DNA from: an uncultured Collinsella sp.
Lineage (GTDB): Bacteria; Actinomycetota; Coriobacteriia; Coriobacteriales; Coriobacteriaceae
NCBI GenBank assembly: GCA_944321445.1
Contig: CALULJ010000003.1
Location: 28,467-92,466, forward strand
Direction: 5' to 3'
DNA: 64,000 nt
A model generated the notes under the pieces. It made no database searches, was not told the origin of the DNA, and was given only the letters and a program-made list of their open reading frames with translations. Positions 42,869 through 52,206 of this stretch are shown one piece after another. Within the stretch, counting starts at the first letter, position 1. Each line of letters starts with the position of its first letter. The position numbers and the translations under genes are program-made.

Positions 42869-44960
42869 GTGTCTGAAAAGCTGTTTAAGAAAACGCGCCT
42901 GCTGCTGATGGTCGTCGCCATCAGCTTGGTCGCCATGGCCGTGTTGCTCTCCGGTATGCAAGATGACCTCTCGCGCGAGAGCTACCGCACCGAAATCGAG
43001 CAGGAGATCAAGGAACTCCCCGGCTTGCTTGAGGCTGCCGAAGATGAATCCGCCGAGAACGCCGAGCAGTTCGACGCCATCTACCAGTCGAAAGCCGACC
43101 AGCTGGCCTTCATAGCTCAGAACAACGTCGGCTTTGAGGCGACCGACGCCAAGATGGTCGAGTACCAGAAGCTGCTGGAAGTCGCAACGTCCTGGTCGTC
43201 GACCAGGAGGGAAAGGTCGTTGCGAAGGCCCTCGAATCCAATGCCGACTTCACCAGCTCACGCTTCAACCTGCTGCGCGAGACCTTCCGCACCCACGAGC
43301 CGTCCGAGGCGGTGGAGATTGAACTTCCCGAGCAGGAGTGGCTCAAGCGCTACTACGCGAGCCGCATCGACGACAAGACCATGGCCGTCATCGAGCAGAG
43401 CCCCGATGAGCTCACAGAGCTTATCGCCGCAACCGGCTCAACCAAGAGCGTGCTGCGCAACATCTCCATCGGGCAGCACGGCTATGTGATCGCCATCTCC
43501 GCGAAGGATTACCTCATCACGTACCACCCCGACGAGAACCTCGTCGGCGCCGACGCCATCGACGCGGGGCTCGACGTGGCCTCGCTCGAGGACGGTGCGT
43601 TCTCCAACATCACGCTGAACGATACCGAGCTGTTCTGCGGCGTGACGCGTATCGGCGACACGTACTACCTCTGCTCGGTGCCCGAGGCCGACATGGAGCA
43701 ATCGGGCGCCGTGACCGTCTGCGTCATCCTGTTCGCGTTCTTCGTGGTCATCGCCGCGGTCACCCTGTACGGCATCTTCCTCATGCGCGATGACGAGCGC
43801 CGCGAATCTGAAGGCGACAAGTTCGCAACCCTGGGCAAGCTGCGCATCAACCGCACCATCGCCGGCAAGGCGCTCGTGCTCTCGATCGTCGGCTTCCTGG
43901 GCATCCTTGTCGTTTCCTACTACATGCAGACGCTGTTCGCCCTGTCCTCGCAGTCGCTCACCAACAACGAGCGCGCCGAGCAGATCGCCCAGACCATCGA
44001 GCTCATCCAGGACCGCGCCGACGAGTTGACTGAGCAGTACGGCGAGCGCTACCTGTCCAAGGCGCAGGTCGCCGCCTGCGTCATCGACCGCAACCCCAAG
44101 CTCGCCGACCGCGCGAAGCTCCAGGAGCTTGCCGACGTCTTGCAGATCAAGCACGTCTTCGTCTTCAACGACCAGGGCGTCATGACCGGCACGAACTCCA
44201 GCTACACGAACTTCATCCTCTCTGAGGACCCCGAGGACCAGTCCTACGAGTTCCGCAAGCTCCTCCAGGGCGTCGAGTACCTGGTGCAGGAACCCATGCC
44301 CGAAGAGGTCTCCGGCAGGGTGCGCAGGGCATCGTCTCCGATATCATCGCGGGCCTGTTCATCATCTTCGAGGGCGAGTTCCGCGTGGGCGACATCATCC
44401 AGGTAGGCGGCAGCAAGGGTACGGTACTCGAAATCGGCGTGCGCACCACCAAGATCAACGACGGCTCCGGCAACATCCTGGTACTGCGCAACTCCAACAT
44501 CTCCAACGTGGTCAACATGACCAAGGAGACCTCGTTTGCCGCCGTCGAGGTCAGCATCGAATACGGCGAGAGCTTGGAGCGCGTGGAGAACATCCTGTCC
44601 AAGGAGCTGCCCAACATCAAGAAGCGCCTGCCGGCCATCATCGACGGCCCGTTCTACAAGGGCGTCACGATGCTCGCCGACAACTCGGTCAACATCAAGA
44701 TCGTGGCAGAGTGCGCCAAGAAGGACCGCCTGCCGCTTACGAACGACCTGAACCGCGAGATGAAGCTGCTGTTCGACAAGTAAGAGATCTCCATCCCGTT
44801 CCCGCAGGTCGTGGTCAACAAGCCCATCACGTTCAAGAAGGCGACCGCTGCCGAGAAGCGCGCTGCGGACAAATTCAACGCCGAGCAGAAAGAGGCGCTG
44901 AAGAACCTCGGCGACGAGAACGAGGACTTCGACGAGTTCAACGACAGCTCGAAGCACTAG
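42869..44960 (+). pseudogene. Decayed mechanosensitive channel (MscS) with extracellular sensor domain
   Basis: The gene starts at 42869 with a membrane helix and a large outside domain. A one-base loss near 43182 shifts the frame after YQKLLEV; the next frame resumes as NVLVVDQEGKVVAKALES. A second helix pair flanks another outside domain up to about 44320, where the sequence jumps into the MscS beta domain (GIVSDIIAGLFIIFEGEFRV, then GDIIQVGGSKGTVLEIGVRT) in a third frame. The MscS pore helices that should precede it are missing. A TAA at 44781 interrupts the C-terminal tail, which continues EISIPFPQVVVNKPITF to 44960. Several independent lesions show it is not functional. Confidence 0.85.
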
Positions 44961-44989
44961 CGATCAGGCGAACCACGCAGCCGCAAGCA

Positions 44990-45029
44990 AAAGGCGGTGT
45001 CCCGGGATATTCGGGGCACCGCCTTTTTT
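44990..45029. terminator. Terminator downstream of the channel pseudogene
   Basis: AAGGCGGTG (44991-44999) pairs with CACCGCCTT, with inner CCC/GGG, followed by six T on the plus strand. Located between convergent genes. Confidence 0.85.
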
Positions 45030-45050
45030 GGCGCCGTGAAACGTCATGTG

Positions 45051-45968
45051 CTATTCGTTGAACATGTGCTTCATGAGGGGGAATTCATTTCGGATGAAAT
45101 GGTTCAGCCGATCGACCTCGTCGCTTTGCCGGCCCTTGAGCGTTACCATGCACACCGGAACCGGTGGCGCATCGGCGGGATCGATTTTGTGCATAAGCGC
45201 AAGAGGCTTGATGTCGAGCGCCTTCAGATGGACACCCAAAACGTAACCATCCTGGTTTTCAAGAAAATCTGCGACGCCCTCGTCCGTGCTGACCCGCACG
45301 ATACGCGAACTTAACCCACGGTTGAGACATGTTGTGAGGATGGTGTCGTTGAACGAGTCGATCTCTTCGTTATAGAGCACCGGATACGGACCCAGATCTT
45401 GGAATGTCAGCAGGCGCTTGTTTCGAAGCGGATGCCGCTTTCCCATGAACACACCAACGGAGACCGTTCCCAACACCACGCATGAACAGCGGGGATTGGA
45501 ATAGCCGCCGACAGTAATCATGGCGTCGATGACTCCAGCCTGAAGATCGGCAAGCGCAACGGACCCCAACGATAGGGAAAGGTTCGTCTTGATGCCCAAG
45601 GCGTGCGAGATGAGCTGCGAAAACGCATTGCATACAAGCTCGTGCTTTGCGAACGGGGGCGTCACGAGCGCAAGGCGCAGGCTTTCCCCTTCTTCGTCGG
45701 CATCGCCGCGCAGCTGCGCCTCGGCGGCCCTGCCGACGGCATCGAAACTTGCAATTGCCTCGCGCGCCGGCGCAATGAGCGATTTTCCCAGGGGCGTGAG
45801 GGCAACTTTCCTCCCCCTGCGCGAGAAGAGCGGAGCGCCCAACTCGTCTTCAAGTTCTATCAGCGCTTTGGAAACCGCCTGCACCGTAACTCCTTCCGCG
45901 CGAGCGGCTTCGGAAAAGCTCCCGTAGCATGCGGAGAGATAGAAGTATTGCAGTTGACGTATGTTCAC
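45051..45968 (-). CDS. LysR-family transcriptional regulator
   Basis: 305 residues. The N-terminal helix-turn-helix MNIRQLQYFYLSACYGSFSEAA with GVTVQAVSKALIELEDELGAPLFSR is standard LysR. The effector domain runs from about 90. No operon partner adjoins it; the nearest gene upstream codes a small membrane protein on the same strand. A palindrome at 46104-46120, repeated at 46764-46780, may be its binding site. Confidence 0.9.
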   Translation of the reverse strand: MNIRQLQYFYLSACYGSFSEAARAEGVTVQAVSKALIELEDELGAPLFSRRGRKVALTPLGKSLIAPAREAIASFDAVGRAAEAQLRGDADEEGESLRLALVTPPFAKHELVCNAFSQLISHALGIKTNLSLSLGSVALADLQAGVIDAMITVGGYSNPRCSCVVLGTVSVGVFMGKRHPLRNKRLLTFQDLGPYPVLYNEEIDSFNDTILTTCLNRGLSSRIVRVSTDEGVADFLENQDGYVLGVHLKALDIKPLALMHKIDPADAPPVPVCMVTLKGRQSDEVDRLNHFIRNEFPLMKHMFNE

Positions 45969-46103
45969 AAATCTCGTCCCAGCGCAGCGATCGGATACGG
46001 TACGGGCGAATGCGCGCGAAGAACTCTATAAACTGTTTTCTGCGCGATGCCCTTTTATCAGAATACGTCGCATCGCATACGCATCGTTCTGCGAGCGAAA
46101 TTC

Positions 46104-46120
46104 GTCAACCTAATGTTGAC
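46104..46120. promoter_or_regulatory. Palindromic motif GTCAAC-N5-GTTGAC, site 1 (site 2 at 46764-46780)
   Basis: GTCAACCTAATGTTGAC lies 136 bases upstream of the LysR start codon. GTCAACCTGTTGTTGAT, 14 of 17 identical, lies at 46764-46780 between the small membrane protein and the CmpB-like gene. The spacing and symmetry suit a dimeric regulator. Confidence 0.5.
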
Positions 46121-46220
46121 AATCGTGCATACGATGCCATGGACAAGCGGCGCCCTGGCTACATTCTCATGCAGTCAGGGCGCCGCGTCTATCACGTTGC
46201 TTTATAACCGAAAGCCCGCG

Positions 46221-46628
46221 CTATGCAGCCTTGCCCTCGCTCAGCACGCGAGAAGCAGCAATGATGCCGGTAAACGCAGTTGCGGCGTAGATGAGATTCA
46301 TGTACACCGGACCGCCCTCGCCCGTGGTGAAAACGATGCCGCACTGGGACAGGTTCAGAAAGACGATGACCGCAGCGAGGTAGGTGTAGGGCTTCAGCAG
46401 GTTATCGTGCTTGGCAGCACGCAGGCCAACGAAACCGGCGATGAACTGGAACAGGCCAGCAATAACCAAAATGATGCCGTACATCTGGGCGATCTGGACG
46501 CCGTCCTCGATGTTGAGCTCAACGTTGGGAGCACCAAAGTACATGATGGCAGCGGTTCCCATGGCAGCAAGACCAAAGAGCAGGAAAAACAGGGCAGTTC
46601 CCTGAACAAGCCTGCGATTAGAAGACAT
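46221..46628 (-). CDS. Small four-helix membrane protein
   Basis: 135 residues from ATG 46628; an in-frame ATG at 46646 is possible. Four hydrophobic segments are visible: GTALFFLLFGLAAMGTAAI, YGIILVIAGLFQFIAGFVGL, TYLAAVIVFLNLSQCGIVF and MNLIYAATAFTGIIAASRV. No family could be named with confidence. It lies between two copies of the GTCAAC palindrome and next to the LysR gene, so they may form a regulatory unit. Confidence 0.75.
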   Translation of the reverse strand: MSSNRRLVQGTALFFLLFGLAAMGTAAIMYFGAPNVELNIEDGVQIAQMYGIILVIAGLFQFIAGFVGLRAAKHDNLLKPYTYLAAVIVFLNLSQCGIVFTTGEGGPVYMNLIYAATAFTGIIAASRVLSEGKAA

Positions 46629-46875
46629 ACGAACGTTCCTTCCCATAAAAGGTACCCTGGCGAAGCAGCGGACCGCCCTTCGAGCTGGTAAACCATGCAA
46701 CGCCGCAAAAACCCGTGCAGTATATAAGGGATCAGCGTTGCTCGTCAAAAGCTCGCAGCAACTGTCAACCTGTTGTTGATTATCGTCCTCTTTCTCCCTC
46801 TAAGCTGTTTACCTGCGATAATGCGATATGATTATTTAGTTTGACCCACAGGTTTCCGAACGATTGAGAACGCAT

Positions 46876-48213
46876 ATGGAAAATAACCCCTCACTCGCCC
46901 CAAACGGTGGGCATCAGGCCTCAACAGCGGACAAACTTTCCGCCCCCAAGCACGCTAAGCCCCAAGAGGAGGTCCCCTTCATCATTAGGGTATACGGCCT
47001 GCTGTGCATGCTTGACGGCATCGTCACCCTGCCCATGCTCGCCATCTTCGGCACCATGGTGTGGTGGGCGTTAAACACCGACCCCAGCCTGATCATTGTG
47101 GGAACCGACCCGACCCTCCCGGTCATCTTGCTCGGTATCTCGCTGTTCATCACATTATGCAACGGCATCGCGCTCATTATCTTCGGCCATTCGCTACGGA
47201 AGAGTCGGCGCCGCCATGCAGCACGCTGGTCGTATGCGCTCATTGCCACCACGCTTTTGCAGATCATCTTGCGCATCATGCTCGAAGGCATCGGAACGAA
47301 CCTCATTCCCGATGCCATCCAGCTCGTCATTCTGCTCACGCTTTCGATCACCGTCGACCCATCGCTGCGCCACGAGCGCCATTTGCAGCGCGTTGCCCGC
47401 GACCTCACCGATCGCGAGGCCGCCAACGTGGGCATGCTCGGACGCGACCTCGAGGGCAAGGGCTACATCGAGCTCAACTTCTTCAACCTGTTCTGGGTGT
47501 TCGTGGTGTGCTGCGTGCTCGGCCTTATCATCGAGACCATCTATCACATGGTGATTGTCGAGCCCGGTGTTTACCAGGACCGCGCGGGCATGCTCTTCGG
47601 CCCCTTCTCCCCCATCTATGGCTTTGGCGCCGTGCTCATGACCGTGGCGCTCAACCGCTTCTACAAGGCGAATCCCGTGATCATCTTCGTGGTTTCCGCA
47701 GTGATCGGAGGCTTGTTCGAAGCCGCTACCGCCTGGTTCATGGAAGTCGGCTTCGGCGCCGTGGCGTGGGACTACTCCGGCTCCACCATTTTTGGGTTGT
47801 TCCCCGACCCCATCGCCGAGCTGTTCGGCGGCCGCACGAGCGCGCTGTTCATGTGCATGTGGGGCGTGCTGGGCTTTGTGTGGATCAAGCTGTGCCTGCC
47901 GTGGCTGCTTAAGCTCATCAACATCATCCCGTGGAAGTTGCGCTATTCGTTTACCGCGCTGTGCACTGTGCTTATGCTGGTCAACGGCGTGATGACGTTT
48001 GAGGCCCTCGACTGCTGGTTCGAGCGTCTGTCCGGCATTGCCGGAACGACCCCGGTCGAGGAGTTCTTCGCCACTCATTTCGATGATGAGTACATGGCGC
48101 ACCGCTTTGAGAGCATGACGATCACGCCTGAGAACTCCGGTCGTATCGACAGCACAGGCGCTGCAGAAGGCATAGCTGCCGACATGACTGCCGAAGCTGG
48201 ATCCGCAGCGTAG
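46876..48213 (+). CDS. CmpB-like putative ABC-transporter permease family membrane protein
   Basis: 445 residues. The first half (35-175) has about four membrane helices; the second has the CmpB-type core ELNFFNLFWVFVVCCVLGLIIETIYHMV, then GPFSPIYGFGAVLMTVALNRF and ISGLFEAAT-like IGGLFEAATAWFMEV with VAWDYSG. The C-terminal 60 residues are soluble. The family name is historical; transport has not been shown for most members. A strong terminator follows. Confidence 0.8.
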   Translation: MENNPSLAPNGGHQASTADKLSAPKHAKPQEEVPFIIRVYGLLCMLDGIVTLPMLAIFGTMVWWALNTDPSLIIVGTDPTLPVILLGISLFITLCNGIALIIFGHSLRKSRRRHAARWSYALIATTLLQIILRIMLEGIGTNLIPDAIQLVILLTLSITVDPSLRHERHLQRVARDLTDREAANVGMLGRDLEGKGYIELNFFNLFWVFVVCCVLGLIIETIYHMVIVEPGVYQDRAGMLFGPFSPIYGFGAVLMTVALNRFYKANPVIIFVVSAVIGGLFEAATAWFMEVGFGAVAWDYSGSTIFGLFPDPIAELFGGRTSALFMCMWGVLGFVWIKLCLPWLLKLINIIPWKLRYSFTALCTVLMLVNGVMTFEALDCWFERLSGIAGTTPVEEFFATHFDDEYMAHRFESMTITPENSGRIDSTGAAEGIAADMTAEAGSAA

Positions 48214-48246
48214 TTGCCGCCAGCGAACGCCGATGCTTGAACGGCA

Positions 48247-48276
48247 AAAGGCCCGCCCTTCGGGGCGGGCCTTTTT
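48247..48276 (+). terminator. Terminator of the CmpB-like gene
   Basis: AAAGGCCCGCCC, TTCG loop, GGGCGGGCCTTTTT: a perfect stem with UUCG tetraloop and five T. Confidence 0.95.
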
Positions 48277-48354
48277 ATTCGCTGCATTTTAGTTTGCTTG
48301 CAGAACTCAGGCCGCGGCATCCGTAGCGGTGCACAGAAAGATGCAGGCAGCCCT

Positions 48355-48527
48355 TAGACAAAAACTCGAGTTTTGGTTATTACTATATTTATAGTCACAT
48401 TTGACTTGCATACGATATATTGTGTAATCATTCGGTTGAAGCATGATTTTGACTGCATTATTCTGTATTTGCATGACTAGAAATGTTGCACGCAAGTAGC
48501 AATAGCCAAAACTCGATTTTTTGTCTA
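48355..48527. repeat. AT-rich 173-base element with about 30-base inverted termini
   Basis: The left end TAGACAAAAACTCGAGTTTT continuing GGTTATT, and the right end AATAGCCAAAACTCGATTTT continuing TTGTCTA, are near-perfect complements with one indel and one or two mismatches. The interior is markedly AT-rich compared with the surrounding genome and has no supported gene. It sits between the terminators of two convergent genes. It resembles a non-autonomous mobile element; no target duplication is clear. Confidence 0.7.
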
Positions 48528-48538
48528 TCGAACCAAAG

Positions 48539-48576
48539 CAAAAGGGCTCGGCAGCCGATAAGCTGCCGAGCCCTTT
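48539..48576 (-). terminator. Terminator of the RGG-protein gene
   Basis: AAGGGCTCGGCAGC and GCTGCCGAGCCCTT form a perfect 14-base stem; the minus strand runs on with TTTTGC. Confidence 0.9.
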
Positions 48577-48600
48577 ACAAAACTGAAGCGGAAACGTCGC

Positions 48601-49470
48601 TTAGAAGCGGCCACCGCGGTGATTGCCGCTGAAACCGCCACGACCACCACGGTCATCACGGGGACCACGGCCGCCACGGGGACCGAAATTGCCACGCGGG
48701 CCGCGGTCACGGCCGCCGCCAAAACCGCCACGGCCGCCACGATCGTCACGACCGCCGAAGCCACCGCGGCCGCCACGGTCGCCGCCACGGCCGCCAAAGC
48801 CGCCACGCGGGCCGCGGTCGTCACGGGGACCACGCGGGCCACGGTCATCGCGCGGACCACGAGGACCGCGGTCATTGTCGAGGCCCATGGCAACGAGCGG
48901 GTCGATAACCTGATCAAGCAGAGCGAGCAGCTGCTCGGCAGCGTCGGCGGAGAGCTGCGGAATGAGCTTCTTGCGCTTGCCGCCCATAGCGGAAGCGAGC
49001 TCCTCGGCATCCTCGCTCGCGAAGATGATGACCTTGCGCATGTCCTCCTCCTCGGGCTCGACGCGCGCAACGATATCGTTCTTCTCGGCCTCGATCATGA
49101 TGGCGTTGAGCTCGCGCAGGCGCATACCCAGCAACTCGGCCATCTCCTTCTGCTCCATACGGGGCTTGAGCTCCAGGAGCTTAAGCGCGCGCATGAGGTC
49201 GTTCAGACGCTTGGCGTCCTCCTCAGCCTCCTCGCGCATCATATCGCGGCGACCGCGCATCAGGCGCGCGGCGCGGTTGATCTTGTCAAACAGCTGATCG
49301 TCGATCTCGGTGGGATCGATCTTGGTTTCCTCGGCGTCGGCGACCTCCTCGGTAGCCTCCTCGACCTCGGCCTCGACGGGAGCCTCAACGGTCTCCGTCT
49401 CAAGCGCCGCCTCAGCAGCGATGTTCTCGTCGTTCATCGTCTTCTCTTCCTGCTCGCTGAACTCAGTCAT
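48601..49470 (-). CDS. Winged-helix protein with C-terminal RGG-repeat tail
   Basis: 289 residues from ATG 49470 after AGGAGGAAAGC. Residues 1-50 are very acidic (Glu/Ala-rich). About 55-190 is helical with a winged-helix-like part, QKEMAELLGMRLRELNAIMIE followed by NDIVARVEPEEEDMRKVIIF, reminiscent of MarR-type DNA-binding domains. The last 90 residues are repeats of DRGPRGPRD, GGRGG and RGGFGG, an intrinsically disordered RGG box such as bind RNA. The combination suggests an abundant nucleic-acid-binding protein; the function is unknown. Its own terminator supports an independent unit. Confidence 0.8.
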   Translation of the reverse strand: MTEFSEQEEKTMNDENIAAEAALETETVEAPVEAEVEEATEEVADAEETKIDPTEIDDQLFDKINRAARLMRGRRDMMREEAEEDAKRLNDLMRALKLLELKPRMEQKEMAELLGMRLRELNAIMIEAEKNDIVARVEPEEEDMRKVIIFASEDAEELASAMGGKRKKLIPQLSADAAEQLLALLDQVIDPLVAMGLDNDRGPRGPRDDRGPRGPRDDRGPRGGFGGRGGDRGGRGGFGGRDDRGGRGGFGGGRDRGPRGNFGPRGGRGPRDDRGGRGGFSGNHRGGRF

Positions 49471-49673
49471 GCTTTCCTCCTGCGCTCTCGCGCCAAACAG
49501 GCAGCCCCATACGGCTGCAATCAAAACCAGGGCCTTCCGGCCTCATCACAGTGTAGAGGGCGCACTTGCACCGATTTTCAAGAATTCGTGTCGACACAAA
49601 AGCTGCGGGCAGAAAAAAACGGGTGAGGCAGTTTGCTGCCCCACCCGGTCCGAGTCACCGCAATGTATTGCCG

Positions 49674-51233
49674 TTACTGGTGGTAGTGCTCCAAGAAATC
49701 GGCCAGGTCGGTCATGGCTTCACGCAGAACGCCCATGCGCGGCAGGTACACGATGCGGAAGTGGTCGGGCTCCGGCCAGTTGAAGCCACCGCCACGCGTG
49801 ATGAGGATGTGCTTCTCGTGCAGCAGGTCGAGCGCAAACTGCTCGTCGTCGGTAATGCCGAACTTCTTCACGTCGAGCTTGGGGAAGATGTAGAACGCAG
49901 CTTTGGGCTTCACGGCCGAGACGCCGTCCATGGCGTTCAGGGCTTCGTACACGTAGTTGCGCTGCTCGTAGATGCGGCCGCCCGGCACCACGTAGCTGGT
50001 CACGCTCTGGTGGCCGCCCAGCGCGGTCTGCACGATGGACTGCGCGGGAACGTTGGAGCACAGGCGCATGTTGGACAGCATGTTGATGCCGTAGATGAAA
50101 TCCTTCATGCAGCGCTTGTTGCCGGAAAGCACCATCCAGCCAATGCGGAAGCCCGCGATCATGTGCGACTTGGACAGGCCGGAAAACGTCACGCATGGCA
50201 GGTCGGGTGCGAGCGACGCGATGGAGACGTGCTCGATGCCGTCCATGCACAGGCGGTCGTAGATCTCGTCGGAGAAGATCATGAGCTGGTGCTTGCGCGC
50301 GATTTCGACGATATCGGCCAGGACCTCGCGCGGGTACACAGCACCCGTGGGGTTGTTGGGGTTGATGATAACGAGCGCCTTGGTGCGCGGCGTGATCTTG
50401 GACTCCATGTCTGCCAAGTCGGGGTTCCAATCTGCCTGCTCGTCGCAACGATAGTGCACGGCGGTACCACCGGCAAGCGTGGCGCACGCGGTCCACAGCG
50501 GGTAATCGGGGCTGGGGATGAGGATCTCGTCGCCGTTATCCAGCAGCGCCTGCATGCACAGCTGAATGAGCTCCGAGACGCCATTGCCCGTATAGATGGT
50601 GCTCGTATCCACATTGGGAATATGCTTGAGCTGGGCGTACTGCATGATGGCCTTGCGGGCGGCGAACAGGCCGCGCGACGCGGAATAACCCTCGCAGTCG
50701 GTCAGCTGCTGGCGCATGTCGAAGATAACCTCGTCGGGCGTGCGGAACCCGAACGGCGCAGGGTTGCCGATGTTGAGCTTGAGGATATGCTCGCCGCGGG
50801 CCTCCATGGCCTCCGCCTCGTCGTTAACGGGACCGCGAACGTCGTACAAAACGTTTTCGAGCTTGGAAGATTTGCTGAACTCTCGCATGGGAGTGCTCCT
50901 TTGCACCTGGTGCGCATCTGCGCGGGATGAAGACGAAACGGACGGTTCGGCGGCCTCATGCCGCCCGGTAGCTCGGTCGGCGGGCGCGGTGGCGGATGCA
51001 GCGGCACCGGTCGCAAGCCACGCTGCGTCGACGTCGAGAATCTGCGCGAGCAGCGCCACAACGTCGCGGCGTGGGATCGTTTTGCCGCTCACATACTGGC
51101 TGACCTGGCTTTTTCCCAGCTTTCCGCCCAGCTCGGACGCCGCGTGGATGAGGCCTGCCTGCTTGAGGCCGCGCTGGGACATGGCTTGCTTCAAGCGTTC
51201 GGCAAACGTCTCCTGTGCTGCCGTCTGTGCCAT
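49674..51233 (-). CDS. XRE-type HTH fused to alanine/aspartate-type aminotransferase
   Basis: 519 residues. Residues 10-75 are an XRE helix-turn-helix (FAERLKQAMSQRGLKQAGLI, GKSQVSQYVSGKTIPRR). A Ser/Ala-rich linker (78-110) follows. From about 115 comes a full fold-type I aminotransferase close to AlaA: GNPAPFGFRTPDE, GYSASRGLFAARKAIMQYAQ, NPNNPTGAVYPREVL, and PLP lysine in FSGLSKSHMIAGFRIGWM. It likely makes alanine from pyruvate while regulating transcription. Symmetric AAGTTCAATTT sites upstream suggest autoregulation. Confidence 0.92.
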   Translation of the reverse strand: MAQTAAQETFAERLKQAMSQRGLKQAGLIHAASELGGKLGKSQVSQYVSGKTIPRRDVVALLAQILDVDAAWLATGAAASATAPADRATGRHEAAEPSVSSSSRADAHQVQRSTPMREFSKSSKLENVLYDVRGPVNDEAEAMEARGEHILKLNIGNPAPFGFRTPDEVIFDMRQQLTDCEGYSASRGLFAARKAIMQYAQLKHIPNVDTSTIYTGNGVSELIQLCMQALLDNGDEILIPSPDYPLWTACATLAGGTAVHYRCDEQADWNPDLADMESKITPRTKALVIINPNNPTGAVYPREVLADIVEIARKHQLMIFSDEIYDRLCMDGIEHVSIASLAPDLPCVTFSGLSKSHMIAGFRIGWMVLSGNKRCMKDFIYGINMLSNMRLCSNVPAQSIVQTALGGHQSVTSYVVPGGRIYEQRNYVYEALNAMDGVSAVKPKAAFYIFPKLDVKKFGITDDEQFALDLLHEKHILITRGGGFNWPEPDHFRIVYLPRMGVLREAMTDLADFLEHYHQ

Positions 51234-51242
51234 ATCGCCTCC

Positions 51243-51337
51243 AGAAGTTCAATTTCTGTTCTAAATTGAACTTCTTGCTTGGAATGTAGTTCAAAGTTCA
51301 ATTTATCGGCAGTCTATCACAGATGTGAATTGAACTT
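51243..51337. promoter_or_regulatory. Cluster of AAGTTCAATTT operator half-sites
   Basis: AGAAGTTCAATTT (51243-51255) and AAATTGAACTTCT (51263-51275) form a perfect palindrome just before the XRE-aminotransferase gene. Further half-sites are AGTTCAATTT (51295-51304) and AATTGAACTT (51328-51337). They fit binding by the XRE domain. Confidence 0.65.
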
Positions 51338-51456
51338 GCTGGAAATCTCGCGTCGACATATTTGAGGAGAACGGGAAGGCGCCCCACCCATCCGTTCGGC
51401 TCTTCCGCCGCATGCACAACTTGACCCGCTTCCCCACTATTGCCATTTGTTTCGTT

Positions 51457-51542
51457 GACCCCCTGCAGACCTTGGGGAAACCCACAGCTGGAGACAGAAC
51501 CTCATCTCCAGCTATGGGTTTCCCCAAGGTCTGCAGGGGGTC
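51457..51542. repeat. 38-bp inverted repeat with one mismatch
   Basis: Arms 51457-51494 and 51505-51542 are complementary at 37 of 38 positions (outer end GACCCCCTGCAGACCTTGGG) with a 10-base loop. It lies in the divergent gap between the XRE-aminotransferase and the hydrolase gene, so it is not placed as a terminator for either. Confidence 0.95.
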
Positions 51543-51663
51543 TAACGTTCCAGCGCTGAGATTTCCGCTGAGGCTCAATCCCTGAGCCTGGTGACGTCGG
51601 CATCCGCCTCGGAAGAACATGCGACAATGGGAGCGAACGCGAGCCCGGCAGAGAGGAACTCCC

Positions 51664-52194
51664 ATGGCAAACGATTATCTGATTGTCATCGATATGCAAA
51701 ACGACTTCGTGGACGGTGCGCTTGGCACGCCCGAGGCACAGGCCATCGCATCTGACGTCGCTGCATACGCGCGCGCATTTGAGGGCACGGTCGCCTTCAC
51801 CAAGGACACGCACGAGGAAAACTACCTGCAGACACAGGAAGGGCGCAACCTCCCCGTGGTGCATTGCGTGCGCGACACGCCCGGCTGGGAGCTCACGCCT
51901 GAGCTCGAGGCCGTGCGGGCCGAGCGGCAGGCGATCGTGTTCGAGAAGCCCACGTTCGGCTCCGTGCAGCTCGTATGGTGGCTTGCCCAGGAAAATGACG
52001 AGCGTCCCATCGACTCCATCGAGCTCGTCGGCCTGTGCACCGACATCTGCGTGGTGAGCAACGCTCTGCTCATCAAGGCGCACTTCCCCGAGATTCCCGT
52101 TCGCGTTCGCGCGGGCCTGTGTGCCGGCGTGACGCCCGAAGCGCACGAAGCGGCACTTTCCACTATGCGCAGCTGCCAGGTTGAAGTGCTGTAA
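51664..52194 (+). CDS. Isochorismatase-family cysteine hydrolase (nicotinamidase-like)
   Basis: 176 residues after AGAGGAAC. The catalytic triad is visible: Asp in VIDMQNDFVDGALGT, Lys in FTKDTH or FEKPTFGS, and Cys in LVGLCTDICVVSNALLIKA. The length and the acidic metal-site DTHEENY suggest nicotinamidase or a related amidohydrolase. No NAD gene adjoins it. Monocistronic, ending before a perfect hairpin. Confidence 0.87.
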   Translation: MANDYLIVIDMQNDFVDGALGTPEAQAIASDVAAYARAFEGTVAFTKDTHEENYLQTQEGRNLPVVHCVRDTPGWELTPELEAVRAERQAIVFEKPTFGSVQLVWWLAQENDERPIDSIELVGLCTDICVVSNALLIKAHFPEIPVRVRAGLCAGVTPEAHEAALSTMRSCQVEVL

Positions 52195-52206
52195 GGAGAC
52201 CATTCA

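Noticed and set aside
48620..48880. Short tandem-looking repeats suggestive of a CRISPR or satellite array
   Set aside because: The repeats are irregular and encode the RGG tail of a protein in frame; spacers are absent.
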